Shown: positions 7,859-19,559, numbered from the stretch's first letter. The stretch is DNA of 64,000 nucleotides from Streptomyces sp. S4.7 (GCF_010384365.1 NZ_CP048397.1:496001-560000); one strand, 5' to 3'. Made by a program: numbers and translations. Notes: a model not told the origin generated them from the sequence alone.

Positions 7859-8609
7859 GAACACCACCGCCCCCGCCCGTGCCATGCGCCTAGGCGTAGC
7901 CGGCCCCGTCGGCACCGGCAAGAGTTCGCTCATCGCGACTCTGTGCCGGGCGCTGTCCGGCGAACTGCGCCTGGGCGTCATCACGAACGACATCTACACC
8001 GACGAGGACGCGCGCTTCCTCAAGAGCGCCGGAGTGCTGGACCCCGAACGAATCCGCCCGGTGGAGACGGGCGCATGCCCCCACACCGCCATCCGTGACG
8101 ACGTGACTGCCAACCTGCTGGCGGCCGAGGACCTGGAGGCCGACTTCGGCCCACTGGATCTCGTCATCATCGAGTCCGGCGGAGACAACCTCACCGCCAC
8201 CTTCTCGCCCGCTCTGGTGGACGCCCAGGTGTTCGTCCTGGACGTCGCCGGCGGCGGTGACGTCGTCCGCAAGGGCGGTCCCGGCATCGCCCGCGCCGAC
8301 CTGCTCGTAATCAACAAGACCGACCTGGGCGTACACGTGGGCGTGGACGTCGAGCGCATGACGCGCGAAGGGCGCAACGTACGACAGGGTGATCCGGTAG
8401 TCGCGCTCTCCCAGCACGACGAGGCGTCCATCCGGATGCTGACCGGCTGGGTGCGCGACACCCTCGCCCACTACCGCACCGGCGGGCACACCCCGGTCGA
8501 CCCGGGCCCCATGGCCCCGCACTTCCACGCCGGCCAGAACGGCGAGGAACCCCACCCGCACACCCACGCGCACGGCCAGGATCCGGCGCACGCAAGGCAG
8601 AGCGCGTGA
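7851..8609 (+). CDS. ureG: Urease accessory GTPase UreG with His-rich C-terminal tail
   Basis: 252-residue SIMIBI-class GTPase that delivers nickel to the urease apoprotein. Visible motifs: P-loop GPVGTGKS (18-25), [12 protein letters not shown], the nickel-binding C76-P77-H78 motif in [21 protein letters not shown], and guanine-specificity NKTDL. After the usual end, about 40 residues follow that are rich in His (eight His among [23 protein letters not shown] and PAHARQ). Most UreG proteins carry no such tail, or carry it at the N-terminus. As no ureE is present, the tail may store or chaperone nickel; this is inference. Confidence 0.94.
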   Translation: MAENTTAPARAMRLGVAGPVGTGKSSLIATLCRALSGELRLGVITNDIYTDEDARFLKSAGVLDPERIRPVETGACPHTAIRDDVTANLLAAEDLEADFGPLDLVIIESGGDNLTATFSPALVDAQVFVLDVAGGGDVVRKGGPGIARADLLVINKTDLGVHVGVDVERMTREGRNVRQGDPVVALSQHDEASIRMLTGWVRDTLAHYRTGGHTPVDPGPMAPHFHAGQNGEEPHPHTHAHGQDPAHARQSA

Positions 8610-9463
8610 CCGGACCGACCCGCCTGAGCGTCGTCCGCACGGGAAGCCGCAGCCGCGTCCTCCGCACGACCGGGCATCTGACGGCGCGGATCATGGAACA
8701 GGACGCCCGCGGCGCCCGAGTGGGCCTGCTCGCCACCCAGGCGCTACTGCTGTCCGGCGACGACGTCCGTATCGAGGTGGACGTCGCTCCCGGCGCCTGG
8801 CTCGACATCGTGGAGACAACGGGCACGGTCGCGTACGAGGGCGACGCACCGTCATCGTGGGCCATTGACGCCACCGTGGGCGACAAGGCGATCCTTACCT
8901 GGGCGGGCAAGCCCTTCGTGGTCTCGGACGGGATCGCCACCCACCGCGACACCAGGATCCGCCTGCATGGCACCGGCAGGATCCTGATGCAGGAGAAGAT
9001 CGTCCTGGGCCGCGCCGGACAGACCGGCGGGGATCTCACCACGTCCCTGAACGCGACGGACGACACCGGGCCGGTGCAGGTGGAGCACCTCGATCTGACC
9101 AGGCAGACCCGTAGCATGCCGGGCATCCTGGGGAACCTTCGCTCGATGGACACCGTCACCGCCCTGGGGTGGTCGCCTGAACCTCCCGGCGAGCCGGAAG
9201 CCGGCACCACCGGGCCTGGCGAGACGTACTTCCGTCTGGACCGGGCCGGGGCCGTACTGCGCTGGATCGGAATCGGCCGGTTCCGTGACCGGCTGTGCGA
9301 CCTCGCCTTCGCAGCTTGGTGCGAGAAGGCCATACACGACCCCCGGTCCCGTGGCCACCTTGCCGCACGACGCCCGAGCCACGCCGAAACAGCCAGGCGA
9401 AGAGAGGTGCCGACGTCGGCCGGCTTCCCATCGCCGTCACCAGCAGCACCAGCAGGCCCGTAG
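8606..9463 (+). CDS. ureD: Urease accessory protein UreD/UreH
   Basis: 285-residue scaffold that binds the urease apoprotein and passes nickel from UreG through an internal channel. Family-like stretches include [24 protein letters not shown], an [10 protein letters not shown] strand, [22 protein letters not shown] and the C-terminal helices. The GTG start overlaps the ureG stop (GTGA, 8606-8609), so translation is coupled. The last ~35 residues are Pro/Ser/Ala-rich and probably disordered. It is the last gene of the operon; no ureE and no nickel or urea transporter follows, so nickel and urea uptake must be encoded elsewhere. Confidence 0.88.
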   Translation: MTGPTRLSVVRTGSRSRVLRTTGHLTARIMEQDARGARVGLLATQALLLSGDDVRIEVDVAPGAWLDIVETTGTVAYEGDAPSSWAIDATVGDKAILTWAGKPFVVSDGIATHRDTRIRLHGTGRILMQEKIVLGRAGQTGGDLTTSLNATDDTGPVQVEHLDLTRQTRSMPGILGNLRSMDTVTALGWSPEPPGEPEAGTTGPGETYFRLDRAGAVLRWIGIGRFRDRLCDLAFAAWCEKAIHDPRSRGHLAARRPSHAETARRREVPTSAGFPSPSPAAPAGP

Positions 9464-9565
9464 GAATGCCCTCGGAGGACGGCGGGGACCAGGATCGAGT
9501 ACGACGGCTGCCCGGTCACCAACCGCTCCGAGTGGCGTTCCCGCGAGCCCGCACCGGGAGGTGCC

Positions 9566-9598
9566 AGGAACCCCGGCCGCCGCACGGCTGGGGTTCCT
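9566..9598 (+). terminator. Hairpin terminator after the urease operon
   Basis: AGGAACCCC and GGGGTTCCT pair perfectly, extended inward by GCCG/CGGC, about 100 bp after the ureD stop. It lies between ureD and the convergent GH62 gene and may serve both. Confidence 0.7.
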
Positions 9599-9701
9599 CG
9601 AGGCGGTGGTGTCGGTCAGCAGGTGTAACCGACCCCACGTGAACCGCTCGCCAACACGCCTGCAGACCGCGCCACATCACGGTCACCGTGAATCGGGAAG
9701 G

Positions 9702-12229
<2,528 letters not shown>

Positions 12230-12385
12230 ATGGGCTCATATGCCCTTCCCGGACCCGCTATCCGCCGGAAGATCCGCAGCCTGCTGCTGGCGCTGCTCGT
12301 GGGCGTCCTCGGAGTGGCCGCCGCACTGGTCGCACCGCCGAGAGCACACGCCGCCGAGAGCACGCTAGGCGCCGCAGCGGCGCAG
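12230..12385 (+). pseudogene. xlnA: 5' remnant of GH10 endo-xylanase A
   Basis: MGSYALPGPAIRRKIR, LLLALLVGVLGVAAALVAPP, then AHAAESTLGAAAAQ matches, almost residue for residue, the signal peptide and first mature residues of Streptomyces lividans/coelicolor GH10 xylanase A as I know it. After AAAAQ the family continues SGRYFGTAIA; here the sequence changes abruptly to DNA that reads, on the other strand, as the end of a truncated kinase gene. So only about 50 codons survive and the catalytic domain is gone. Promoter region and ribosome site remain. The junction lies within about 12380-12392. Confidence 0.85.
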
Positions 12386-13748
12386 AGATCAGCTTCTCGG
12401 CGGCGTCCGGGGCGCGCTGCGCGGTGCCGCTGTCGTCGGCGGTGCGCAGCGCGAGTGCGAAGGGTCTGTCCTTGCCGGGCTCACGGGCGTTGTACCGCTC
12501 GATTGCCAGCCGTGCGCCCCGCTCCTGCGCCCGCCCGGCCGCCCTGCCCTTACCGGACAGGTCCGCCTGGATTCCGATGGCCCAGCGCGGGCCCGCGTCC
12601 TCGCCCGTACGGGAGCCGTCGTCCTGCAGCGCGGCCCAGGCCCCGCCACCGGCCGCGACGGCGAGCAGCGCACCGCCGGTGAGGGCGAACACCCGTCTGC
12701 GGGACGGGCGTTGGCGGCCTTCGTCCGCACCGGTCACCACGGTCACCGTTTCCCCGGCTTCCTGTGCCGCCCGCCCGCCCGCCGCCGTCGGCTCGATGTC
12801 GGGCAGTGCCAGCAGCTCGGCCGCGCGGTCGGCGATGCCCCTTACGACGTCCTCCGGCAGCCAGTCGGCGGCGCCGCCAGCGTCCTCGGGGGCGGCAGCC
12901 GCGGGCACGGCGTCCTCGGGTGCGATGTTCTCGGCCAGGTCCGCGGCGATGCGCTCGGCCGTGGGACGGCCTGCCGGGTCCTTCGCCAGGCAGGAGAGCA
13001 GGAGCCGGCGCAGCTCCGGGTCCTGTTCGCCCCACGCGCCGTCCGCGCCGATGTCCGGCTCGTCGTGCACCGTGCGGTAGAGCAGCGCGTCCGCCGTCCC
13101 GCCGAACGGGGGCCGCCCTGTCAGCGCGTACGCCAGCAGACACCCCAGCGAGAACACGTCGCTCGCCGGTCCCACCCCCACGCCGCGCGCCTCGGCCTGC
13201 TCGGGCGAGAGGAAACCGGGCGTGCCGACGACCATGTCGGTCGAGGTGAGCGCGGTCTCGTCGGTCGCGCGGGCGATGCCGAAGTCGATCAGCCGGGGGC
13301 CGTCCACGGCCAGCAGGACGTTGCCCGGCTTGATGTCACGGTGCACCAGACCGGCATCGTGGACCGCGCCCAGCGCCCCGGCGAGCATCCTGGCCAGCGC
13401 GCGCACACTGCGCACCGGCAGCGGACCGTGCCGGGCGACCGCCTCGCCGAGCGAGGGACCGGCCACGAAGACGGTGGCCAGCCACGGCTCCGCCGCTTCC
13501 GGTTCCGCGCCGGTGACGGGCACCGCCCAGGGGCTGGACACCCGTCGGGCCAGGTCGACCTCGCGGCGGAAGCGGGCACGGAAGCCGGGATCGTCCGCGT
13601 ACTCGGCCTGGATGACCTTGACCGCGGCCAGCGCCCCCGACTCCGTACGGCCGAGATAGACCACGCCCATACCGCCGGCGCCGAGGCGGGCCAGCAGCCG
13701 GTGGCCGCCGATCGACGCGGGGTCGGTGGGCAGCAGCGGCTCGCTCAC
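12258..13748 (-). CDS. Ser/Thr protein kinase with truncated extracellular ligand domain
   Basis: PknB-type membrane kinase: LGAGGMGVVYLG (Gly loop), AAVKVI (ATP-binding Lys), VHRDIKPGNVLL (catalytic loop), LIDFGIAR, GTPGFLSPEQ. After the kinase domain (~1-270) and an Ala/Asp/Glu-rich linker comes one membrane helix (RRRVFALTGGALLAVAAGGGAW), then WAIGIQADLSGKGRAAGRAQERG, the start of a periplasmic ligand-binding (Peripla_BP_6-like) sensor. This domain normally spans about 350 residues but here stops after ~70; the last ~40 codons are xlnA DNA read backwards. The GTG at 13748 overlaps the upstream stop by 4 bp. The kinase half is intact, but ligand sensing is probably lost. Confidence 0.8.
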   Translation of the reverse strand: MSEPLLPTDPASIGGHRLLARLGAGGMGVVYLGRTESGALAAVKVIQAEYADDPGFRARFRREVDLARRVSSPWAVPVTGAEPEAAEPWLATVFVAGPSLGEAVARHGPLPVRSVRALARMLAGALGAVHDAGLVHRDIKPGNVLLAVDGPRLIDFGIARATDETALTSTDMVVGTPGFLSPEQAEARGVGVGPASDVFSLGCLLAYALTGRPPFGGTADALLYRTVHDEPDIGADGAWGEQDPELRRLLLSCLAKDPAGRPTAERIAADLAENIAPEDAVPAAAAPEDAGGAADWLPEDVVRGIADRAAELLALPDIEPTAAGGRAAQEAGETVTVVTGADEGRQRPSRRRVFALTGGALLAVAAGGGAWAALQDDGSRTGEDAGPRWAIGIQADLSGKGRAAGRAQERGARLAIERYNAREPGKDRPFALALRTADDSGTAQRAPDAAEKLISAPLRRLACSRRRVLSAVRPVRRPLRGRPRAAPAAGCGSSGG

Positions 13749-14598
13749 CGAGGGCCCTCCAGTTCGTCCTCGGCCACGGCGAGCATGACGCCTGTCGCCT
13801 CGGTGACGGCCGTGTCGATCTCTTCCGGGGCGCGGCCCTTGGAGCCCTTGCCGACCGCCGAGACCGTGACCTTGCCCAGCCGGCTCTGGCCCCAGATGTA
13901 GTAGTGAGGGCCGCCGAGTGCGTCGCTGTGGTACTCGCCGCTCTCGGAGATCGAGTCGTCGGAGGAGAACTGTCCGACGCCGAACGGCAGTCCCGCCGAC
14001 AGCAGCCCGGTGAGCCTCTCGTCCTGGCTGAGCTGCTGCTCGGGGCAGCGCAGCGCCTCTTCGAGGGTGCGCGCCATCTCCCATTCCGCGTCGGACACCT
14101 CCCGGTGCACGACGACGGTGGCGGCGATCAGGATCGGGCCCTTGCCGCCCTTCGCGGGCAGTTCGCTGTAGCGGGTGAAGCTCGTCAGTACGGAGGACGG
14201 GAGCGGCTCGCGCTGCCAGACACAGTCCCCGTCGAGCACGGCGAGCGAGCCGGGATCACTCTCGTACGGGCTCCGCTCGACGTACCCGGCCCCGTACCGC
14301 CGGGGCTCGGCCGCGACAGCGCGGGCAAGTCGCAGGGCCTGGGCCCGGGTCCGCGGTTCACGGCTCTCGTCGGGCGAGAAGTCCAGCCCGGTGGTCGCCG
14401 CGGGACCCTGTGTCGCGCCGCCGCCTTTCGCCCCGTGGCGCCGGAAGCCGTCGCCACGGGCTTCGCCCGGTCCGTATCCGGGGTGTCACCGCTTCCGGAA
14501 CACCCCACGAGCAGCATCCCGACCGCGAGACCGGCGGCCCCGTGACGTAGCCGGCCGGATCTGCCGTACACCCTGAACTCCCCTGCCGCACCCCGCAC
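13745..14598 (-). pseudogene. Frameshifted secreted lipoprotein gene upstream of the kinase
   Basis: A GTG at 14598 with GGAGGGG 5 bp upstream starts a lipoprotein signal: Arg-rich N-terminus, GAAGLAVGMLLVGC lipobox, then SGSGDTPDTDRA. Between about 14250 and 14488 the frame shifts; the following part (LDFSPDESREPRTRAQALRL through VAEDELEGPR) lies in a second frame and stops at 13745, overlapping the kinase start (GTGA). Codon use is gene-like in each frame on its own side, so one indel in an originally single gene is the simplest reading. No known domain was recognised. The overlap suggests the lipoprotein and kinase formed one extracytoplasmic sensing unit. Confidence 0.6.
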
Positions 14599-14826
14599 TT
14601 CGCCCCTCCATCCTGAACGTAACCAGAGGGACGCACATGAACCGCGATCAGTTCTCGGCAGACGCGGTTGATCCCCTCCAACCCAACCCATATCCCCCTC
14701 GCTACGCCCAAGCCTGGAACGAAGACGGCCACACCTCCAGCAGCAGGACCACCAAACCCACCCCGGACCCCGCCGGGACACCGACACCGACAGGCGGGGC
14801 CGCGCCGTACTTCGGTGGTCAGGGGG

Positions 14827-16038
14827 TCAGATAGCCGGCGTGGTCCTGCGACCGGTGGAGGCGCGGAGGATCACGGCGAGAGCGACCAGGACGATGCCGA
14901 ACCAGACGACGCTCGTGACGCCCACATGGTCGGCGAACAGGCCGCCGATGAGGGCGCCCAGGGCTATGCAGGTGTTGTAGGCCATGGTGTTGAGCGACAT
15001 CGCGGCCTCGAAGGTCTCGGGGGCCGCCGAGAGCGTCATGTTGATCTGGCTGAGCTGGACGACGCCGAAGGCGAGGCCCCAAAGGATCATGGCGGCGATC
15101 ACGCCGAAGTCGTACGTGCCGATGGTCAGCAGCATGACAAGTGCGGCGATCATGATCAGGCCGCCCACGATGAAGCTGCCCCGCAGGCTCTTGTTGACGG
15201 TCCGGCCGCCGATGAAGTTGCCGATCGCGCCGCCGGTACCGAAGACGATGAGGACGACGGTGATGAAGCCGACGGTGGCGGACGTACTGTCCTCGAGATA
15301 GGGCCGCACGAACGTGTAGGCACCGAAGTGACCGAGGACGAAGAACACCACCATGACCAGGACCAGACGCAGCGGCACGTTCCTGACGGGCAGTTCGAAG
15401 ACCTCGCGGACCGACACCGCGTTGGCCGACGGGAGCGGCGGGAGCGTGACGGCAACCGCGAGGAACACCAGAGCGCTGAGGCCGGCCCAGATCAGGAAGG
15501 TGGTGCGCCAGTCGCCGGCGCTCTCCAGCAGTGTGCCGAGCGGGATGCCGACGACGGTGGCGATCGAGATTCCGGACATCACGACAGCGGCAGCCCGGTT
15601 GGCGTGCTTCGCCGGGACGATGCGCATGGCCATGCTGACGCCGATGGCCCAGAAAACGCCGCTGGCGAAGCCCATGATCAGGCGGGTGCCCAGTATCAGC
15701 GGGTAGTTCGGGGCGATCGAGGTGATCAGGTTACCGACGGCCAGGACGGCCAGCAGTGTGGTCAGTAGCCGGCGCCGGTTGACGCGCCGGGTCCATGCCA
15801 CGATGAACGGCACACCGAGACCTGCCGCGAGACCCTGCGCCGTGACCATGAGGCCGACCGAGCCCACGGAGACCCCAAGGCTCGCGCTGAGCGGGGTGAG
15901 CAGGCCGATCGGCATCAGTTCGGTGGTGAGGAAGATGAACAGACTGGCGGTGATGGCGGCCACACCCAACCATCCCCGGGTCGGGGACACCTGCTCGTGT
16001 GGCGTGACGGGGGAGTTCGTCTCGTCCTGAATGCTCAT
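14827..16038 (-). CDS. MFS efflux transporter (DHA1/sugar-efflux type)
   Basis: 403-residue, 12-helix major facilitator. After a polar N-terminus come FLTTELMPIGLLTPLSASLG and TAQGLAAGLGVPFIVAWTRRVNRRRLL, the helix 1-2 region with the motif A-like loop typical of the AraJ/YdhP sugar-efflux and drug-efflux group, then RLIMGFASGVFWAIGVSMAM (motif C-like helix). The ATG at 16038 is the first of the homologous region. It is followed, in the same direction and about 95 bp upstream, by the EamA gene, so the two exporters and the DsbA-like gene may form one transcription unit facing away from the LysR regulator. Substrate unknown. Confidence 0.85.
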   Translation of the reverse strand: MSIQDETNSPVTPHEQVSPTRGWLGVAAITASLFIFLTTELMPIGLLTPLSASLGVSVGSVGLMVTAQGLAAGLGVPFIVAWTRRVNRRRLLTTLLAVLAVGNLITSIAPNYPLILGTRLIMGFASGVFWAIGVSMAMRIVPAKHANRAAAVVMSGISIATVVGIPLGTLLESAGDWRTTFLIWAGLSALVFLAVAVTLPPLPSANAVSVREVFELPVRNVPLRLVLVMVVFFVLGHFGAYTFVRPYLEDSTSATVGFITVVLIVFGTGGAIGNFIGGRTVNKSLRGSFIVGGLIMIAALVMLLTIGTYDFGVIAAMILWGLAFGVVQLSQINMTLSAAPETFEAAMSLNTMAYNTCIALGALIGGLFADHVGVTSVVWFGIVLVALAVILRASTGRRTTPAI

Positions 16039-16133
16039 GTCGTCTCTCTGGATGTGGTCAGGCGTGGTACGCGAATGCCTCACGGCGTCGGCGTCCAACG
16101 AGGAGGTCAGGGCGTGGGGAGGTGCGCCCACCG

Positions 16134-17087
16134 TTATCCACCGCGTTCCTGTTTCAGAGCGGATTGGTCGGGGAGGCGCGAGACGGTGGTGCGGGGTGGA
16201 GCCGATGGGGTCCCCTCGGACATCGGTCCGGGTGGGCGCGGCTGACCGAGCACAACGGCCAGGAAGATGACGACCATGCCGACGAACTGGAGGGCCGACA
16301 GCGTCTGGTCCTTGACGAGGTAGCCCAGCAGGGTCGCCACGACCGGGCTGCCCAGCGCGAGGAAGGAGACCGCCACGGCCGGCAGGCGTTCGATGCCGCG
16401 GAACCAGGCGATGTAGCTCAGGATCGCGCCCAGGGTGATGAGGTAGGCGAACCCGATGACGTTGGAGCCGGTGAGACCGTCGGGAAGGTCTTCCAGCGAC
16501 AGCCAGAACGGCAGCAGGACCAGACCGCCCGCTGTGAGTTGCCACCCCGTGAACGCGAGCAGGCCGACGCCCTCCGGCCTGCCCCACCGCTTGGTCAGAG
16601 TGATGCCCGAAGCCATGCACAGCGCTCCGCCGACCGCGGCGAGGAGTCCGGTGGTGTCGAGCGACGCCGTGCCTCTGAAGACGAGCAACACCACTCCCCC
16701 GATGCCCATCGCGCAGGCCAGGGCGTGGACGGGTCTGATCCTCTCGCCGAGGAAGAGGGCGGCGAGGATGACCACGAACATGGGCTGCGCCGACGTGACC
16801 ATGGCCGCGATGCCACCGGGCAGTCGGTAAGCCGCGACGAAGAGCAGGAAGTTGAAGGCGCCGATGTTCAGAACGCCCAGCACCAGCGCGCGCCACCACC
16901 AGATGCCGACGGGAAGTTTCCGGCCGAGGGCCAGCAGCACCAGGCCGCCGGGCAAGGCCCGCATGGTGGTCGCCAGGAGCGGCCGATCCGGCGGGAGCAG
17001 CTCGGTGGTCACCAGGTACGTGCTGCCCCAGACCGCCGGAGCCAGGCCGGTCAGGGCCACCGTGAGCACCGTTTGTCTGTTCTTCAT
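16134..17087 (-). CDS. EamA-family (DMT) transporter
   Basis: 317 residues with ten predicted membrane helices and two EamA repeats: GLAPAVWGSTYLVTTELLPPDRPLLATTMRALPGG opens repeat one and an FTGWQLTAGG region opens repeat two. Members export amino acids, metabolites or drugs. The ATG at 17087 has GAGGCGAG close upstream. The C-terminal 40 residues are polar and Pro-rich. It lies between an MFS pump and a DsbA-like gene on the same strand; a detoxification or export role under the neighbouring LysR regulator is plausible but unproven. Confidence 0.85.
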   Translation of the reverse strand: MKNRQTVLTVALTGLAPAVWGSTYLVTTELLPPDRPLLATTMRALPGGLVLLALGRKLPVGIWWWRALVLGVLNIGAFNFLLFVAAYRLPGGIAAMVTSAQPMFVVILAALFLGERIRPVHALACAMGIGGVVLLVFRGTASLDTTGLLAAVGGALCMASGITLTKRWGRPEGVGLLAFTGWQLTAGGLVLLPFWLSLEDLPDGLTGSNVIGFAYLITLGAILSYIAWFRGIERLPAVAVSFLALGSPVVATLLGYLVKDQTLSALQFVGMVVIFLAVVLGQPRPPGPMSEGTPSAPPRTTVSRLPDQSALKQERGG

Positions 17088-17141
17088 CTCGCCTCACATC
17101 CCGCGGGAATCACCGTGGCTCCTGACATCTGTCCGGCCTGC

Positions 17142-17807
17142 TCAGTCGAAGATCGGGTCGCGGTCGCGGTCGCGGTCGCGGTCGCGGTCGCAGCCAAGCT
17201 TCAGCTCGAAGAAGCCGTCCGTGCCCGCCACGGCCAGCACGCCGTCCCAGAGGGTTCCGGCCGCCTCTGCACGGGGAGCGGGGGTGAGTACGGGACCGAA
17301 GAACGCCAGCGACTTCCCCTCCGGGCCGGGCACGTGGATCACGGGGGTGCCGACCTCGGAACCGACCGGATCCATCCCCTCGTGGTGCTCGGCCCGGAGC
17401 GGCTCGTCCCAGGAGGGGTCCTCTGCGGCCTCGACGAGGTCGGCGGGCAGACCCGCCTCCTTCAGGGCGGCGCGGATCATGTCGTGGCCGAGCCCGGCTT
17501 TCTGGTGGTGGATCAGACGGCCCATGACGTTGTAGAGGGGGCGCAGCACCTCGTTGCCGTGCCGCCGCTGTGCCGCGATGCACACGCGCACGCAGGCCCA
17601 GCCGTCGGTCATGCCCTGGCGGTACGTCTCCGGGACCTCGCGGCCCTCGTTGAGGACCGACAGGCTCATGATGTGGAAGCGGGGGTCCACAGGTCTGACC
17701 TGCTCCACCTCCAGCATCCAGCGTGATTTGATCCACGCCCAGGGGCAGCGGGGGTCCACCCAGATGTGGGCGACGGTCGTCCCGGAACGCGGTGGCGTGG
17801 TGGTCAT
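17142..17807 (-). CDS. DsbA-family thioredoxin-fold protein (mycothiol-dependent nitroreductase-like)
   Basis: 221 residues with a thioredoxin/DsbA fold. IWVDPRCPWAWIKSRWMLEV contains CPWAW, which resembles the active-site region of the Rv2466c-like mycothiol-dependent oxidoreductases of actinomycetes (their CPWC has W in place of the second Cys). GTPVIHVPG gives the cis-Pro loop. No signal peptide, so cytoplasmic. The ATG at 17807 follows an AAAGGA ribosome site; a longer start at 17858 has none. The C-terminus ends in alternating Arg-Asp encoded by a hexanucleotide repeat. It diverges from the LysR regulator, suggesting a redox or xenobiotic response. Confidence 0.75.
   Translation of the reverse strand: MTTTPPRSGTTVAHIWVDPRCPWAWIKSRWMLEVEQVRPVDPRFHIMSLSVLNEGREVPETYRQGMTDGWACVRVCIAAQRRHGNEVLRPLYNVMGRLIHHQKAGLGHDMIRAALKEAGLPADLVEAAEDPSWDEPLRAEHHEGMDPVGSEVGTPVIHVPGPEGKSLAFFGPVLTPAPRAEAAGTLWDGVLAVAGTDGFFELKLGCDRDRDRDRDRDPIFD
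17156..17190. repeat. Hexanucleotide tandem repeat inside the DsbA-like gene
   Basis: About six copies of CGGTCG (GACCGC on the coding strand) encode Asp-Arg repeats just before the terminal PIFD. Being a multiple of three, copy-number change would keep the frame and only lengthen or shorten the charged tail. Confidence 0.85.
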
Positions 17808-18033
17808 GGCGGTCGCTCGTCCTTTCGGTGTCACGGGCGCGATGGCGCGTGCGGGCATGCCTCGGCGCTGTGCGCCCAGGTGCGGGAGGTGGCGGAGGAG
17901 CAGCTTCCGGGCAGGCCGGACAGGCTCCGATCGGGGGCCGCCCGGCGGAGTCGGCTCGATCGAGGACGATCCCGCCGTGTGCGGTCGTCATCAGTGTCGG
18001 GCCGGGGAGATCGATGAGTCCAACACATGCTTG

Positions 18034-18064
18034 TCACGCGATGGATCTCGTATCACGATGGATC
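18034..18064 (+). promoter_or_regulatory. Direct repeats upstream of the LysR gene
   Basis: TCACGCGATGGATC (18034-18047) and TCACGATGGATC (18053-18064) are near-identical direct repeats about 19 bp apart, ending at the LysR start codon. They lie in the spacer between the divergent LysR and DsbA-like genes, where a LysR regulator would bind, but the repeat is direct rather than the usual T-N11-A inverted motif. Confidence 0.4.
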
Positions 18065-18065
18065 C

Positions 18066-18941
18066 ATGGAGCTCCAGCAGATGCGGTACGTGATCGCCGT
18101 GGCCGAGATGAACAGCTTCACGAGGGCTGCCCAACGCTGTCTTGTGGTCCAGTCCGCACTCAGCCATCAGATCGCGCGCCTGGAGAAGGAGTTGGGTGCG
18201 AGGCTCTTCGAACGCACCAGCCGCCGGGTCCGATTGACCCCGGCGGGCGCGGCTTTTCTGCCCGCCGCCCGCCAGTGCCTCGACGCGGCGGAGCGGGTCG
18301 CCGCCGAAGTCGCGGCGGCCGTCGGGGAGGTACGCGGACGGCTCGCGGTGGGGCTGATCCCCAGCGTCGCCGCCGTGGACGTTCCCGCTGTCCTCAGGGA
18401 ATTCCACCAGCGCCATCCGAAGGCCCGGATCAGCCTCAGTGTGGGGGCGAGCGACGAGCTCGCCGAGCAGGTCAGGCAGGGGGATATCGAGGTGGCCTTT
18501 CTCGGCATCCCGGTCACGGCCCGCCCCCGGGGCGTCATGGCCCGGAAGCTGGCCGAGGAGCGGCTGGTCGCCGTGGTCTCCCCGGATCACCCGCTCGCCG
18601 ACGAGACCTCGGTCGACCTCCGTCGGCTGTCCTCGGAGGTGTTCGTGGACCTCCCGGCGAAGACCGCCGGCCGGGCCCAGTCCGATCTGGCCTTCACCGC
18701 CGCCGGCATCACCCGCGAGGTCGCCTTCGAGGTGACCAACGCGGACTACCTGGCCCGTCTGGTCGGCGCGGGCCTTGGCGTGGCCCTGCTCCCGCCCACG
18801 TATGCCGAGGGCCTGGCCGGGATAACCACGATCGAGGTCACGGACGCACCGGCCCGCGCCGAGTATGTGATCTGGAGCCGGGAGAGCCGCGCCCCGGCGG
18901 CCAACGCATTCCTGGAGCTGCTGGGCATCGAGGAGGAGTGA
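18066..18941 (+). CDS. LysR-family transcriptional regulator
   Basis: 291 residues. N-terminal winged helix-turn-helix: MRYVIAVAEMNSFTRAAQRCL, then SALSHQIARLEKELGARLFERTSR; it is followed by a linker helix and a periplasmic-binding-like effector domain (GRLAVGLIPSVAAVDVP through GLGVALLPPTYAEGL). The start at 18066 places the first DNA-binding helix at the usual distance. It is divergent from the DsbA-like/EamA/MFS genes, the classic arrangement for a LysR regulator and its target. The effector is unknown. Confidence 0.92.
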   Translation: MELQQMRYVIAVAEMNSFTRAAQRCLVVQSALSHQIARLEKELGARLFERTSRRVRLTPAGAAFLPAARQCLDAAERVAAEVAAAVGEVRGRLAVGLIPSVAAVDVPAVLREFHQRHPKARISLSVGASDELAEQVRQGDIEVAFLGIPVTARPRGVMARKLAEERLVAVVSPDHPLADETSVDLRRLSSEVFVDLPAKTAGRAQSDLAFTAAGITREVAFEVTNADYLARLVGAGLGVALLPPTYAEGLAGITTIEVTDAPARAEYVIWSRESRAPAANAFLELLGIEEE

Positions 18942-18987
18942 ACGCAGGCGCACACGAAGAACTCCCATCTCGGGGGAACCTCAATCC

Positions 18988-19476
18988 ATGATCCGTGTGT
19001 CAAAGGACTGGGCGCGTGCAGCAATCATCCGTAGCCAGCGGATCGCCGGGCTGACACCCGCTGTGATCGCTGAACTCGGCCCGTTATTGCACGAGCGGCA
19101 CCAGGCCGTGTTGACGTCACACCCCCGCCGCCGGGCCATCGGTGCCGGAGCCAAGCACAAGCTGGCCTTCATTGACCGCCTGTTGGCCACGCTCGTGTAC
19201 CTCCGCCATGCAACGGCTCACGATGTGCTGGCCTGCTGGTTCGGCGTGGACCGCTCCACCATTACGCGTGCGATCGGTGAAATGCGGCCCCTGCTCGCCG
19301 AGCGGGGCTGCACCGTCGCGCCCGACGTCCGATCTGCGCACACTCGCCGAGGCCATCGACCATCTCGGTGCGAGCGGGCAGACCAGAGTCATCAACGCCA
19401 CCGAGGTCCAGGCACGTCGTCCAGCAGCCGGGCGCAAGAACCGTGAGAAGTTCATCTCCGGGAGGAACACGATGAG
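18988..19476 (+). pseudogene. Frameshifted, truncated transposase
   Basis: Starts MIRVSKDWARAAIIRSQRIA, then RRRAIGAGAKHKLAFIDRLL, LVYLRHATAHDVLACWFGVD and RSTITRAIGEMRPLLAERGC: the helix-turn-helix N-terminal half of an IS5-type DDE transposase. Near 19335 the frame shifts; RTLAEAIDHLGASGQTRVI and NATEVQARRPAAGRKNREKF, which hold the first acidic motif region, continue in another frame. After FISG the sequence diverges and the remaining catalytic part is absent. Inactive. Confidence 0.8.
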
Positions 19477-19559
19477 CACGGCGTCCCTGGCGAACCTCTT
19501 GTCGTCTCATCTTGATCATGCGGCCGGACCGTCAGCCTCTGACTGTCCCGTAAATGATC

